Translations under genes and position numbers: made by a program | Assembly: GCF_034927245.1 (NCBI RefSeq) | Contig: NZ_JAYFQK010000066.1 | Span: 1-49,123 of the forward strand | Source: Desulfitobacterium_A sp034927245 | Lineage (GTDB): Bacteria > Bacillota > Desulfitobacteriia > Desulfitobacteriales > Desulfitobacteriaceae | Direction of reading: 5' to 3' | Length of the DNA: 49,123 bases | Shown here: one piece after another, positions 8,864-17,489 of the stretch | How positions within the stretch are numbered: position 1 is the first letter of the stretch | Layout of the letters: the number at the start of each line of letters is the position of its first letter | Notes under the pieces: generated by a model | Database searches by the model: none | What the model was told of the DNA's origin: nothing | What the model saw: only the letters and a program-made list of their open reading frames with translations

Positions 8864-9709
8864 ATGGTTGTGCAAAGATTTAAAAATTCAATTGTTAAAA
8901 CTATTGCACTTATACTTCAAATATTTATTCTCTTGGTTATAGGAGGATTAGCCTGGAAATTTATTCATCACACACCGGTTGTCCCGTCTCATGTTTATCC
9001 TTATTTAACGGGCATTTTACCGGATATCGTTCTTGAAAGCCACCATGAGGGAGTAAATCTTTCTGTAACAGGTTGGGCTGACCTTTTAGCCGTGAAATCA
9101 ACATTAGAAAAACAACAAGCTTCTCCAATTATCCAGCAATTAAAACAGGGTGTTGTTTTTGACAAAATTAACTGGGAATTGGCAGATACTTCTCCGGAAA
9201 CAGCTCGTGAAGTAAAGGAAAGAAGAAAGATTCTACTGGACTATCCTTTATATGAGCCCCTACGATATGCTTTCCCAGTACAAGGTCAATCATGGTATGA
9301 AGATAGTTGGGGGGCAAAGCGAGAGGGTGGGAAACGACTCCATGAGGGAACTGACCTTTTTGCTGAGGAAGGCACTCCTTTATTCAGTGTTTGTGCCGGA
9401 GAGATTGAAAAATTGGGTTGGAATCGCTTGGGGGGAGAACGTGTCGGTATCAGAGGAGAAGATGGGAATTATTATTACTACGCACATTTGAAAGAAATAG
9501 AATCCTCACTAAAAATCGGACAACTTATTACTAAAGGAGCTTTTATAGGGACAATGGGGCATACTGGGGATGCCTTAACCACACCGGATCATTTACACTT
9601 TGGTATACAGTTACGCGATGGGACATGGATTAATCCTTATCCGTTTTTATCGGTTTGGCAGCATTACCCGACTGAATTCAACAGATCTTCAGACTTGCCG
9701 AAAGGATAA
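8864..9709 (+). CDS. Membrane-anchored M23 peptidase (LytM-type)
   Basis: Predicted cell-wall endopeptidase or LytM-like scaffold. Seen: an N-terminal membrane anchor (about residues 14-32), a linker of about 110 residues, then an M23 domain with zinc ligands in HEGTDLFA (H and D) and HLHFGI (second H-x-H), plus an upstream YYYYAHL histidine strand. All expected metal ligands are present, unlike degenerate SpoIIQ-type members, so activity is plausible. GGTGGG precedes the ATG; a GTG two codons later is an alternative start. TATAAT at 8844-8849 may be its -10 box. It is followed at 57 nt by a D,D-carboxypeptidase, suggesting a shared cell-wall or spore-cortex role. Confidence 0.9.
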   Translation: MVVQRFKNSIVKTIALILQIFILLVIGGLAWKFIHHTPVVPSHVYPYLTGILPDIVLESHHEGVNLSVTGWADLLAVKSTLEKQQASPIIQQLKQGVVFDKINWELADTSPETAREVKERRKILLDYPLYEPLRYAFPVQGQSWYEDSWGAKREGGKRLHEGTDLFAEEGTPLFSVCAGEIEKLGWNRLGGERVGIRGEDGNYYYYAHLKEIESSLKIGQLITKGAFIGTMGHTGDALTTPDHLHFGIQLRDGTWINPYPFLSVWQHYPTEFNRSSDLPKG

Positions 9710-9766
9710 ATATAAATTATCATAAAGGAGTTAAACGAATTTGAGAAAGGGACATGAGTTAATGTT

Positions 9767-10705
9767 ATGAAGCGTAAAATTCATATTGGGTTAAGTTTAA
9801 TATTGATTATAGTTCTTGGTATAAGCGTTATTCCATTAGTTCATCCATCTCCATCTTTTGCTGTTTTGGGAACACAATCAACATCCCAATCCACTTTTGA
9901 TGCAGGCTTGGATTCCCCTAGTTATTACCTTATCAATGCCCAAAATCAAGAGGTCCTTCTTGCTCAAAATGAAGCGATTCAGCGCCCGCCTGCCAGTACT
10001 GTTAAACTTCTGACAGGTCTTGTTGCCATGCAAACCTTAAAAGAAGATGATGTTGTTAAGGTGGGGGAAGAGGTCAACATAGAAAATTCGACTTTAGGTT
10101 TAAAACCGGGGGATACGATTCTCGTCAAAGATTTATTAACGGCGCTGTTCTTGCCTAGTGCAAATGATGCGGCAGTTGCCCTAGCAGTTAAAGCCAAAGG
10201 ATCAGTTCCGGCTTTTGTTGAGGCCATGAATCAATATGCGCACCAATTGGGCTGTGATAGTTCAAACTTTCAGACCCCGAATGGTTTACCCGCATCTGAT
10301 CAATATTCTACGGCGCGGGACCTCGCTAAAATTGCTTCTGAATTTATACAAAACGAGACATTGATGAAATATGTGGAGAAACAAGAGGGAAAGGTAGAGT
10401 GGACAACCTCTAGTGGGCTCAAAAGGAGTATTATTGTCCATAATTTAAATGAGTTCTTGGGGATTTATCCTGGGGTTGAGGGACTAAAAACTGGGACAAC
10501 GTCAGAAGCAGGACAGTGCCTTGTAACTTACATCACAAGGCCGGATGGAAATTTAATTCTGGTTCTCTTAGGGAGCAAAAATCGCTATCATGACACTAAA
10601 AATCTCCTTGATCAAGGGATGGCGATTGTGCGGACTAAAGCAGCCCTAAGGAATCTAGGAAGTAGCCCTGAATCCATGGTTCAAGCATCAGGATTTTTTC
10701 AATAA
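9767..10705 (+). CDS. D-alanyl-D-alanine carboxypeptidase (DacF-like, PBP5 family)
   Basis: Secreted penicillin-binding protein that trims the terminal D-Ala from peptidoglycan stem peptides. Seen: signal peptide (residues 1-32), S77-T-V-K80 (SxxK), S131-A-N133 (SxN) and K240-T-G242 (KTG) in the right order. It ends soon after the catalytic domain. At 312 residues it is shorter than B. subtilis DacA/DacF and appears to lack most of the C-terminal PBP5_C and amphipathic anchor region. The start is not certain: the nearest purine-rich stretch, GAAAGGGA, is rather far (about 15 nt) upstream of ATG 9767. Context with the M23 peptidase supports a wall-remodelling role. Confidence 0.92.
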   Translation: MKRKIHIGLSLILIIVLGISVIPLVHPSPSFAVLGTQSTSQSTFDAGLDSPSYYLINAQNQEVLLAQNEAIQRPPASTVKLLTGLVAMQTLKEDDVVKVGEEVNIENSTLGLKPGDTILVKDLLTALFLPSANDAAVALAVKAKGSVPAFVEAMNQYAHQLGCDSSNFQTPNGLPASDQYSTARDLAKIASEFIQNETLMKYVEKQEGKVEWTTSSGLKRSIIVHNLNEFLGIYPGVEGLKTGTTSEAGQCLVTYITRPDGNLILVLLGSKNRYHDTKNLLDQGMAIVRTKAALRNLGSSPESMVQASGFFQ

Positions 10706-10737
10706 GAAGTTAGCAATAAAATAATGGAGTGTAGACT

Positions 10738-10974
10738 ATGAACAAATATGGTGAACCTTGTATTTTAGAAGATCGTTTATGTACTGAATGTGGAGAATGT
10801 GACCGCTGTGAATTAGATCCGGAAAAGATTTGTGATAACTGCTGCAAATGTATTGATACTGATGCAGAGTATCGTGCTATCGAGATCGAAGACATTCTTT
10901 TGAATACCGAGGATTTAAAGCCTCCGCACAACAATGCAAAAACAACTCAAGGTTTTCGGATGAGGAAAAAGTAA
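10738..10974 (+). CDS. Small cysteine-rich protein, nine cysteines
   Basis: 78-residue protein of unknown function. Cysteines fall at 8, 15, 18, 21, 24, 32, 35, 36 and 38, giving CxxC pairs (15/18, 21/24, 32/35) that look like a zinc or iron-sulfur site. The rest is acidic with a basic tail and has no signal peptide. ATG 10738 follows ATGGAG. It lies 32 nt downstream of the carboxypeptidase and may be co-transcribed. I do not recognise a named family. Confidence 0.75.
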   Translation: MNKYGEPCILEDRLCTECGECDRCELDPEKICDNCCKCIDTDAEYRAIEIEDILLNTEDLKPPHNNAKTTQGFRMRKK

Positions 10975-11057
10975 CGAAGAGTAGTTTAGCCAATAATCTT
11001 CTTTAAAGATAAGGTAAGATGAAACTTTAAATAAATTTGTTAGGCATTGAGCCAAGT

Positions 11058-11085
11058 TTGACACTTTATTATTGAGTCCTATAAT
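11058..11085 (+). promoter_or_regulatory. Near-ideal sigma-A promoter with no obvious gene behind it
   Basis: TTGACA (11058-11063), 16-nt spacer, TATAAT (11080-11085). Both boxes are perfect. The implied start is about 11092, some 700 nt before the next recognisable gene. Confidence 0.7.
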
Positions 11086-11352
11086 GTTTATTATGTAAAG
11101 TTAAATAGTAAGTATGGGAGAGGGGTACAACATATTATATTTTAGCCCGAATGACGGATTTTTTTGTCGCCGTATGCTATTGGGCTTGTTAAGCTCTGTA
11201 TTAGTATTGATATAAACTTGCTATCAATAAGTATCGGTAAGCATTTTTGTGTATGTTTCTTACCATTACATCTGCATTTCAGTACTAATACCGTTTATCG
11301 TTTACCGTTTATCATTCGATTATTAAGCTTGCAATGCGAGCAATTAAATGTC

Positions 11353-11383
11353 AGCCTCTAGGAGCCTCTGTAAGGCTTTAGAA
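11353..11383 (+). repeat. Direct repeat copy 1
   Basis: 31-nt unit, AGCCTCT-N-G-N-A-N-CCTCT-N-TAAGGCTTT-N-GAA, matching copy 2 (11469-11499) at all but about five positions. Start-to-start distance is 116 nt. Each unit also contains an AGCCT...AGGCT half-palindrome. Confidence 0.7.
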
Positions 11384-11468
11384 ATCCGAACCTGGTATAA
11401 TTCGTCCAACAGCAGAATCTTCAATTATGATGCTAAATTAGGTTTGATAATTGCCCCATTGTAAACTG

Positions 11469-11499
11469 AGCCTCTGGAATCCTCTATAAGGCTTTTGAA
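11469..11499 (+). repeat. Direct repeat copy 2
   Basis: Second copy of the 31-nt unit at 11353-11383. Both lie upstream of an orphan tyrosine recombinase; whether they are its sites is unknown. Confidence 0.7.
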
Positions 11500-11718
11500 T
11501 CTATTGTGAGTATTATCCCAGCCACCCGGCTTAACTAGTTAACTACATGCTTCTGTGAATGGGTTAAATTCGATTTTGGTATTTACGTAGTCGAAGATAA
11601 TTTATAATCCATAAGAATTTTGAAAGAATTTTGATTCAATGTATATTCGAAGTGTAATCACTTTTATCTATACCCCTTTTAGAGACAACTATGCGCTAAA
11701 TATCAATTTAATACAGAG

Positions 11719-11747
11719 TTGACAATGATAATTATTATTTATAAGAT
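11719..11747 (+). promoter_or_regulatory. Recombinase promoter with a Fur-like palindrome
   Basis: TTGACA (11719-11724), 17-nt spacer, TAAGAT (11742-11747). The spacer holds TGATAATTATTATTT (11726-11740), which matches the Fur 7-1-7 pattern TGATAAT-N-ATTATCA in 12 of 14 positions. The sequence is AT-rich, so chance similarity is possible. Confidence 0.4.
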
Positions 11748-11791
11748 TATTTTGATGAGTAAATAATGTAGTTTTATGGAGGTAACAAGCG

Positions 11792-12775
11792 ATGCTTAAC
11801 CAATCTCTTTCTTCTCTCCCCTCTTTTGCACGTGCTTATATTCATCACTTAGGTGTAATAAATAAATCTGAAAATACGCAGCTCGCCTATGCTCAAGAGC
11901 TTGTTCTTTTCTTCCAATATCTCTGTGATACTTTTGATGAGTTCCCCTCTTCCCCTGCTAGTTTAGAGATTTCCGATCTTGAACGTATTCAGCATACTGA
12001 TATTGAAGCATATTTAAGCTGGGCTCGTACTTATCGCAAAAATGGAGTTCGTGCTTTAGCTCGTAAACAAGCCGCAATTCGATCTTTGTATCATTATCTT
12101 CTAAAGGAAGATCTCATCTTAAAGGATGTTACCTTAAAACTTGATGCCATTCAAGTTAATCAAAAGCTTCCTAAAGCACTTGAACCAGAGCAGATTGCCG
12201 ATTTAACCGATATTTTAGAATCAGGTATTGGGATGAGTAAAGGACAACTTAAATATCATAATTATACTGAGAAAAGGGACTTTGCAATTTTCCTAACTTT
12301 TATTGGAACCGGGCTTCGATTATCCGAATTATGCAGCCTTAAACTACAAAATATTGATTTCAATAAAGGATGTTTCTATGTTATTCGCAAGGGAAATAAG
12401 GAAACACAAATATATTTTAATCATGAGGTTTCTGATGCGCTGATGGATTATATAAAAAGTGAAAGACTTCGCTATGCTATAAATGAACCAGACGCTCTTT
12501 TTCTTTCAATGCAAGGCAATGAAATTAGCAAACGAGCAGTACAGAATTTGATTAAAAAATATTTAAACGTACTGCAATCGTTTGGTTATAATACCGAGGG
12601 ATTTAGTGCTCATAAGTTACGCTCCACCTTTGCTACCCTTCTTCTTCGGGAAACAAACAATTTAGCAATAGTTCAAGATGCCTTGGGTCATTCTGATCCA
12701 AGAACAACTCGAATTTATGCTAAAGTTTTGGATGAACAATTACGGCGGGCTGCCAATTTAATAAAGTTTAAATAG
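11792..12775 (+). CDS. Orphan tyrosine recombinase (XerC/XerD-like integrase)
   Basis: Site-specific DNA recombinase. Seen: N-terminal SAM-like core-binding domain (about residues 8-115) and a complete catalytic set: R176 (GTGLRLSE), K200, H274 and R277 (HKLR), H300 (LGHSD) and nucleophile Y309 (RIYAKV). 327 residues. ATG 11792 follows GGAGGT by about 9 nt. It is not next to phage or conjugation genes. A Fur-like promoter and two direct repeats lie upstream. It could be the chromosome-dimer Xer or an inversion enzyme; context does not decide. Confidence 0.9.
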   Translation: MLNQSLSSLPSFARAYIHHLGVINKSENTQLAYAQELVLFFQYLCDTFDEFPSSPASLEISDLERIQHTDIEAYLSWARTYRKNGVRALARKQAAIRSLYHYLLKEDLILKDVTLKLDAIQVNQKLPKALEPEQIADLTDILESGIGMSKGQLKYHNYTEKRDFAIFLTFIGTGLRLSELCSLKLQNIDFNKGCFYVIRKGNKETQIYFNHEVSDALMDYIKSERLRYAINEPDALFLSMQGNEISKRAVQNLIKKYLNVLQSFGYNTEGFSAHKLRSTFATLLLRETNNLAIVQDALGHSDPRTTRIYAKVLDEQLRRAANLIKFK

Positions 12776-12821
12776 GATCTGTTAACAGTTTGCATATAAA
12801 AACGACGCAAAAAATGTGATG

Positions 12822-14675
12822 TTAAGGCTGAGATCTAAAAAGTCTTTGAAAATAGTTATTCTGGACTAAAAGGTCCGCAATATCGATTCCTTGACTCGCA
12901 TGCTCTTTGAGCTCGGTATCTCGGCCAACAAATGTTCCATCCGCGAGAACCGCAAAATCCCGATTCGTGTTGAGAAGATTTCGACCTATTGCGGTATTCT
13001 CGTATTGTTGCGAATTAACTCCCATAAGATAGGCTACAGTAGGCAGAATATCAATCTGCGCACCGGTTGTTTCCACAACCTTAGGAGACATCCCCTTTTT
13101 ATAGATGATAAACGGGACTTTTTTGTCGTAGTCCATCCACCACGATTCTTGAGGCTGGATTCCGGGTAGTTCATCGTTGTAATATTTATGAATACCACCA
13201 TGGTCGCCATAAATGACGACAACCGTGTTGTCTAAAAGCCCCTCTTTATCTAGACTGTCTAAGAAAATCCCGATTTGCTTGTCTGTATAATGAACACTTT
13301 GGAAGTACCCGCCAAGTTTGGTTTGATCGAGCGATGGTTCTATTTGAAGTTCCCTGTACTCTTTTGGAATATCAAAGGGGCCATGGTTTGATAGGGTAAT
13401 CATAAAATTATAAAACGGTTGTTTAGTTTGTTTAAGAATCGGGACAACTTGGCGGAGAAAGCTTCCATCACTTAAGCCAATTCCGATTTGCTCATCTTGG
13501 TTAAAAGCTGAGGCATCGATCGTATTAGTAAAACCAAATGAGGTCAGGGCTTGCTGCCAGTTCCAATAAGACCCTTTATCGGGATGGATGGCCTGAGTCG
13601 TATACCCTTTTTCCCCGAGCAAAATGGGTAAGGAATTGTATTGGTTCTGTGGGAATCGGAAGAAGGTGCTTCCTCGTCTGACCGGGTAGACAGACGTATT
13701 TGCGAGAAGTTCAGCATCAGAAGTCGTTCCATTCCAGACTTGCTCATAGAAGTTTGGAAAATAGATACTATGGTTTAGCAAACGGTTTAGGTTGGGGGTG
13801 ATTTCTTGGTTTGCATATGATTTATTGATGACAAAGTTCTCCAGTGACTCTACTTGTATTAGAATGAGATTTTGGCCCGCGAATAAATTATTGAATTCAT
13901 TATCATTTAAGCTTTCCCTATTCTGCGCATACCAAGCTTTTATGTCAGACTCTTGCTCATTAGTCAACTTAATAGATCGATTTTCCTTGAAGTAAACATA
14001 GCTGTCATAAAGGTGATAACCGATAGGAGATAAATTTCTCATGGTATCCGTTGGGGTCCAACAAATCCGAAAAACGATTTGATTTGTCCCGTCCTCAACA
14101 ATATCATACTTGTAGTGTGCAAATGAAATATATCCTACACTAAGAGCAATCATCAGCACAAATAAAGGAACTTGACGCGAAATGCTTTTCCCTAAAGATT
14201 TAAAGCGGAGGAGTAGAATGAAACTGACAATCAGATCGACAACAAATAGCGCATCATAATACCGGAGCATGGAGATGACAGTACTGCCTAGATTATCAAG
14301 GTTAACCATCTGTTTAATGAGATAGATGGATAGATAACTGGTATAACCTCGGAAATACATTAAGTCCGCAATTAAAAGCGTCGTTAATATCGCATTTAGA
14401 ATGAAGGAAGCCCATAAACGTTTACGTTCTTTAAATAAAAGTCCGATCGAGAAATACGCCAAGGTAAAAGCGATTGCAATAAAGCTTGACTGCCTGAATA
14501 TAGGCGAAAAAAATGCAAATGCTCCTGTCTTCCAAGCTGTCGTCAGCCCTAAGAACACCATCACTTTGATGAGACCTAAAAGGAAGGATACAGACCAGAA
14601 GGTATCAGGCAATAAGTCTTTCAGACGCAGACGTTTGAGCGTCGTATGTTTTGGTTGGTATTGAACAGCAGCCAT
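12822..14675 (-). CDS. LTA synthase family sulfatase-fold membrane enzyme
   Basis: Member of the lipoteichoic-acid synthase/phosphoglycerol transferase family, acting on the outer face of the membrane. Seen: five N-terminal membrane segments (about 27-48, 65-83, 88-108, 141-157, 169-186), then an extracellular alkaline-phosphatase-like domain with metal ligand E276 (IQVESLEN), the catalytic threonine T318 in GTTSD and the metal box YGDHGG. 617 residues, typical of LtaS/YfnI/YqgS. AAAGGAG precedes the start. It has no operon partner. LTA synthase, primase or another glycerol-phosphate transferase cannot be separated from sequence alone. Confidence 0.92.
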   Translation of the reverse strand: MAAVQYQPKHTTLKRLRLKDLLPDTFWSVSFLLGLIKVMVFLGLTTAWKTGAFAFFSPIFRQSSFIAIAFTLAYFSIGLLFKERKRLWASFILNAILTTLLIADLMYFRGYTSYLSIYLIKQMVNLDNLGSTVISMLRYYDALFVVDLIVSFILLLRFKSLGKSISRQVPLFVLMIALSVGYISFAHYKYDIVEDGTNQIVFRICWTPTDTMRNLSPIGYHLYDSYVYFKENRSIKLTNEQESDIKAWYAQNRESLNDNEFNNLFAGQNLILIQVESLENFVINKSYANQEITPNLNRLLNHSIYFPNFYEQVWNGTTSDAELLANTSVYPVRRGSTFFRFPQNQYNSLPILLGEKGYTTQAIHPDKGSYWNWQQALTSFGFTNTIDASAFNQDEQIGIGLSDGSFLRQVVPILKQTKQPFYNFMITLSNHGPFDIPKEYRELQIEPSLDQTKLGGYFQSVHYTDKQIGIFLDSLDKEGLLDNTVVVIYGDHGGIHKYYNDELPGIQPQESWWMDYDKKVPFIIYKKGMSPKVVETTGAQIDILPTVAYLMGVNSQQYENTAIGRNLLNTNRDFAVLADGTFVGRDTELKEHASQGIDIADLLVQNNYFQRLFRSQP

Positions 14676-14830
14676 CCAATACTCCTTTCTCCTGTTTATT
14701 ATCGAATCAACTTAATTTTATTCGACATAAATATGCAAAGTCCCTCCTGTAAAGATATGTAAAGTAAAAATTCATTGGTTTTTAAGGCGAATCCAATTTA
14801 TTAGGACAATAAGAAATCCGATTTAACAAT

Positions 14831-14868
14831 ATAGAGGAGATCTCCTTTAAAAAAGGAGGTCTCCTCTA
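14831..14868. terminator. Hairpin terminator after CoA-disulfide reductase
   Basis: Arms ATAGAGGAGATCTCCTTT and AAAGGAGGTCTCCTCTAT around a 2- to 4-nt A loop, with one mismatch. It lies 35 nt past the reductase stop and in front of the LTA-synthase promoter region. T runs are weak on both sides. Confidence 0.7.
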
Positions 14869-14902
14869 TTATTAGTGAAGTGTAATGTGAGCTGCAAGAA
14901 AA

Positions 14903-16555
14903 TCAGCCGAAGACAGCCGGATAATAAGTAACCCAGCCTCCGCTAAGATCTTTAACATGTGTAAATCCATGCTGTTTCAAGATCCGATAAGCTAAATATC
15001 CGCGTAATCCTATCTCACAGTAAACGACAATATCTTTATCCTTAGGCAGCTCAGAAAGGCGGCTGCGTAGTTCATCAATCGGAATGTGGAGCGAACCGGG
15101 GATGAATTTACCTTTGCGTTCTTCAATGGTCCGCACATCTAAAATGCAAATCTCTTTTGGATTCATGTCTTTTACTTCATGCCAATGAACGATTTCAACA
15201 TCACCACTGATAATATTTCCCGCAACATAACCCGCCATGTTCACTGGATCTTTTGCAGAAGAAAAGGGCGGCGCATAAGCCAACTCGAGATCCTGTAAAT
15301 CAAAAACTGTCCCGTAATGACGGATTACACCGGCAATATCATCAATCCGTTTATCCACACCTTGGGATCCAACGATTTGCGCTCCCAGGATACGCCCACT
15401 CTTCCGATCAAAGATAAGCTTTGTGGACAGTCGGGTAGCACCTGGATAATACCCCGCATTAGATGCTGAATGCGTAAATGAAACTTCATAAGGAATCCCT
15501 AGTTTTTTTAGTGTCTTTTCGTTGGCACCGGTAGAAGCTGCAGCTAGGTCAAAAACTTTAGCAATTGAAGTTCCTTGGGTTCCCTCATAGGTGCTGTTTT
15601 TTCCTGCAATTACATCAGCAACGATTCGTCCTTGTTTATTCGCCGGGCCGGCTAACGGTATAAGCGCGGGTTGTCCCGTGACAAAATTCTTGACCTCAAT
15701 GGCATCACCGAGGGCGTAAATATTCGGATCAGAAGTTTGAAGTTTCTCATTCACCTTGATTCCGCCTAAGTCTCCAATCGCTAGACCGGCTTCCTTCGCC
15801 AACTTTATTTCCGGTTTTACCCCAATGGCTAAGATGACCATATCCGTTTGAACCTCACTGCCGCTTTGCAGTGTGATCAGGGTACCCTTATCATTTTTGG
15901 TAAAGGCTTTAACACCATCTTCTAAAATAAGGTTAACTCCTTTGTTAAAAATATGATCATGCAGAATGGCAGCCATCTCATAATCAAGAGGAGCCATAAC
16001 CTGATTGCTCATTTCGATAATTGTAGTTTCTACCCCCCGAACGTGTAAATTTTCGGCCATCTCCAAACCAATAAAGCCGCCACCGACGACTGCAGCTGTT
16101 TTGGGATGTTGGGTGTCGATATAACCTTTGATGCGATCAATATCGGTAACATTACGCACCACAAATGGTTCTACGTCATTGATTCCTGGAATCGGGGGGC
16201 GAACCGGGGCTGCTCCGGGCGAAAGGATTAGTACATCATAAGCTTCTATATAACGACGACCATTCTTTTCTAGGATTTCTATTTCTTTTTGCATAGGAAA
16301 TATGCGAGTAACCTCGCTTTGAGTGCGGACATCGACTTCGAAACGTCCCTTCATTCCTTGGGGTGTTTGCACAAGAAGCGCATCCCGCTCAGAGATTACG
16401 CCGCTGACATAATAGGGTAAGCCGCAGTTTGCATAGGAGATATGCTCTCCGCGTTCAAAGATAATGATTTTCGCCTTTTCATCCAAGCGGCGTAATCGAG
16501 CTGCGGCGCTTGCCCCGCCTGCAACTCCACCTACGATAAGTACTTTCTTTTGCAT
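14903..16555 (-). CDS. CoA-disulfide reductase with C-terminal rhodanese domain (CoADR-RHD)
   Basis: FAD- and NAD(P)H-dependent disulfide or polysulfide reductase of the Npsr/CoADR-RHD group. Seen: FAD GGVAGGASAAAR at residues 9-20, single active cysteine C44 in YANCGLPYY, NAD-binding GGGFIGLEMAE, ALGDAIEV near the flavin, and a rhodanese domain over the last 100 residues with its own cysteine C513 in YCEIGLRG. 550 residues matches the fused family rather than the shorter enzyme. AAGGAG lies upstream of the ATG. The rhodanese fusion suggests sulfur or persulfide transfer, fitting a sulfur-metabolising anaerobe. It is a single-gene unit closed by the hairpin at 14831. Confidence 0.93.
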   Translation of the reverse strand: MQKKVLIVGGVAGGASAAARLRRLDEKAKIIIFERGEHISYANCGLPYYVSGVISERDALLVQTPQGMKGRFEVDVRTQSEVTRIFPMQKEIEILEKNGRRYIEAYDVLILSPGAAPVRPPIPGINDVEPFVVRNVTDIDRIKGYIDTQHPKTAAVVGGGFIGLEMAENLHVRGVETTIIEMSNQVMAPLDYEMAAILHDHIFNKGVNLILEDGVKAFTKNDKGTLITLQSGSEVQTDMVILAIGVKPEIKLAKEAGLAIGDLGGIKVNEKLQTSDPNIYALGDAIEVKNFVTGQPALIPLAGPANKQGRIVADVIAGKNSTYEGTQGTSIAKVFDLAAASTGANEKTLKKLGIPYEVSFTHSASNAGYYPGATRLSTKLIFDRKSGRILGAQIVGSQGVDKRIDDIAGVIRHYGTVFDLQDLELAYAPPFSSAKDPVNMAGYVAGNIISGDVEIVHWHEVKDMNPKEICILDVRTIEERKGKFIPGSLHIPIDELRSRLSELPKDKDIVVYCEIGLRGYLAYRILKQHGFTHVKDLSGGWVTYYPAVFG

Positions 16556-16861
16556 AATTACGTCTCCTTTTACTATTTCAAATCTTATAAGTTAGTACCT
16601 CATTTATCCGGAACATAACACATCTAAATATATTCCTGTATATAGTATCAATGATTTTATTGATGTTATATGTATACATTTGCGCTAATGATTACTTTCT
16701 CCAAAAGGGGCAATTCTCCTCCCTTTCTTATGGATTAAAGCCATGATTCTTTTGAATTGTATAGTGAAATTTATTGATTGCATGTATTAACCAGATCTAA
16801 TAAAATAAGCATATATTTAGATGCTTAAGTATGATAAATGTTTAAAGCGAGGGTTTCGGTA
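16556..16861. other. Divergent intergenic region with an imperfect dyad
   Basis: No ORF. It must hold promoters for the leftward reductase and the rightward RNase H. A loose dyad runs from TGTATA (16637) to TATACA (16678), with inner arms ATCAAT/ATTGAT around a GATTTT centre. It could be an operator; the arms are AT-rich and imperfect. Confidence 0.35.
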
Positions 16862-17464
16862 ATGCCAATAAAGAAAACGAAATATTATGCGGTTAAAGCC
16901 GGTCGTGAGACGGGAGTATTTACGACCTGGGCAGCATGTAAAAAATCTATCCATGAATTTTCAGGTGCAGTCTATAAAAGCTTTGAATCGGAAAGCGCCG
17001 CCCAAGATTGGTTGAATGATAAACGAAGTGAGCTTAGGGAAAACACTTTACCCACTGCTTACGAGGTTTATACTGACGGAAGTTATAGTAATGGTCAATA
17101 TTCTTGGGCTTATGCCTTTGTCAAGGATGATGAAGTGGTTTATGAAGACAGCAATACAGGGACAAGCCCAGAAGCAGCTAAGATGCGTAATGTTGCGGGA
17201 GAAATTGCAGCTGCCCTTTATGCGGTAAAACGAGCCGCAGAACTAGGCGTAACGATTCGAATATATCATGATTATGCCGGGATCGCCTTCTGGGTTACCG
17301 GAGAATGGAGGGCTAAAAATGAATTCACCCAAAGATATGCGAAGCTGATGAATGAATATCGAGGAGTTTACGTATTCGAAAAAGTTAAAGCCCATACCGG
17401 TAATAAATTTAATGAATACGTTGATAAAAAGGCTAAAGCAGCATTAGGAATTACCGCCCAATGA
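16862..17464 (+). CDS. Ribonuclease H1 with viroplasmin-type N-terminal domain
   Basis: Cleaves the RNA strand of RNA-DNA hybrids. Seen: N-terminal RNA/DNA-hybrid binding domain (residues 6-52, YYAVKAGRETGVFTTWAAC) and an RNase H domain with the metal-binding set D72 (YTDGS), E114 (AGEIAAA), D137 (YHDYAG) and D188 (EYVDKKAK). ATG 16862 follows GCGAGGG by 8 nt; the in-frame ATG at 16838 lies ahead of that site and would add eight residues. 200 residues. It ends 25 nt from the convergent queF. Confidence 0.93.
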   Translation: MPIKKTKYYAVKAGRETGVFTTWAACKKSIHEFSGAVYKSFESESAAQDWLNDKRSELRENTLPTAYEVYTDGSYSNGQYSWAYAFVKDDEVVYEDSNTGTSPEAAKMRNVAGEIAAALYAVKRAAELGVTIRIYHDYAGIAFWVTGEWRAKNEFTQRYAKLMNEYRGVYVFEKVKAHTGNKFNEYVDKKAKAALGITAQ

Positions 17465-17489
17465 TTTCAATACGTATTAAAGTATATTC

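Larger units (their letters stand above)
10975..11791 (+). other. About 0.8 kb without a convincing gene; possible noncoding transcript
   Basis: No ORF here has both coding character and a ribosome site. A 65-codon ORF at 11164-11361 has no ribosome site and looks random. The stretch holds a near-ideal promoter (11058-11085), a ribosome-site-like GGGAGAGGGG about 11115-11124 that is not followed by ATG/GTG/TTG at a usable distance, a short tandem CCGTTTATC repeat near 11289-11316, a pair of 31-nt direct repeats, and a promoter for the recombinase. Confidence 0.5.

Noticed and set aside
11155..11175. ACGG-ATTTTTTTGTCG-CCGT as a terminator
   Set aside because: The stem is only four pairs and the T run is in the loop, not after the stem.
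11289..11316. Tandem CCGTTTATC units as a CRISPR-like array
   Set aside because: Only two adjoining imperfect units without spacers, and no cas genes in the window.
11164..11361. 65-codon ORF in the gene-poor region
   Set aside because: No ribosome site at its start, composition typical of random AT-rich sequence.
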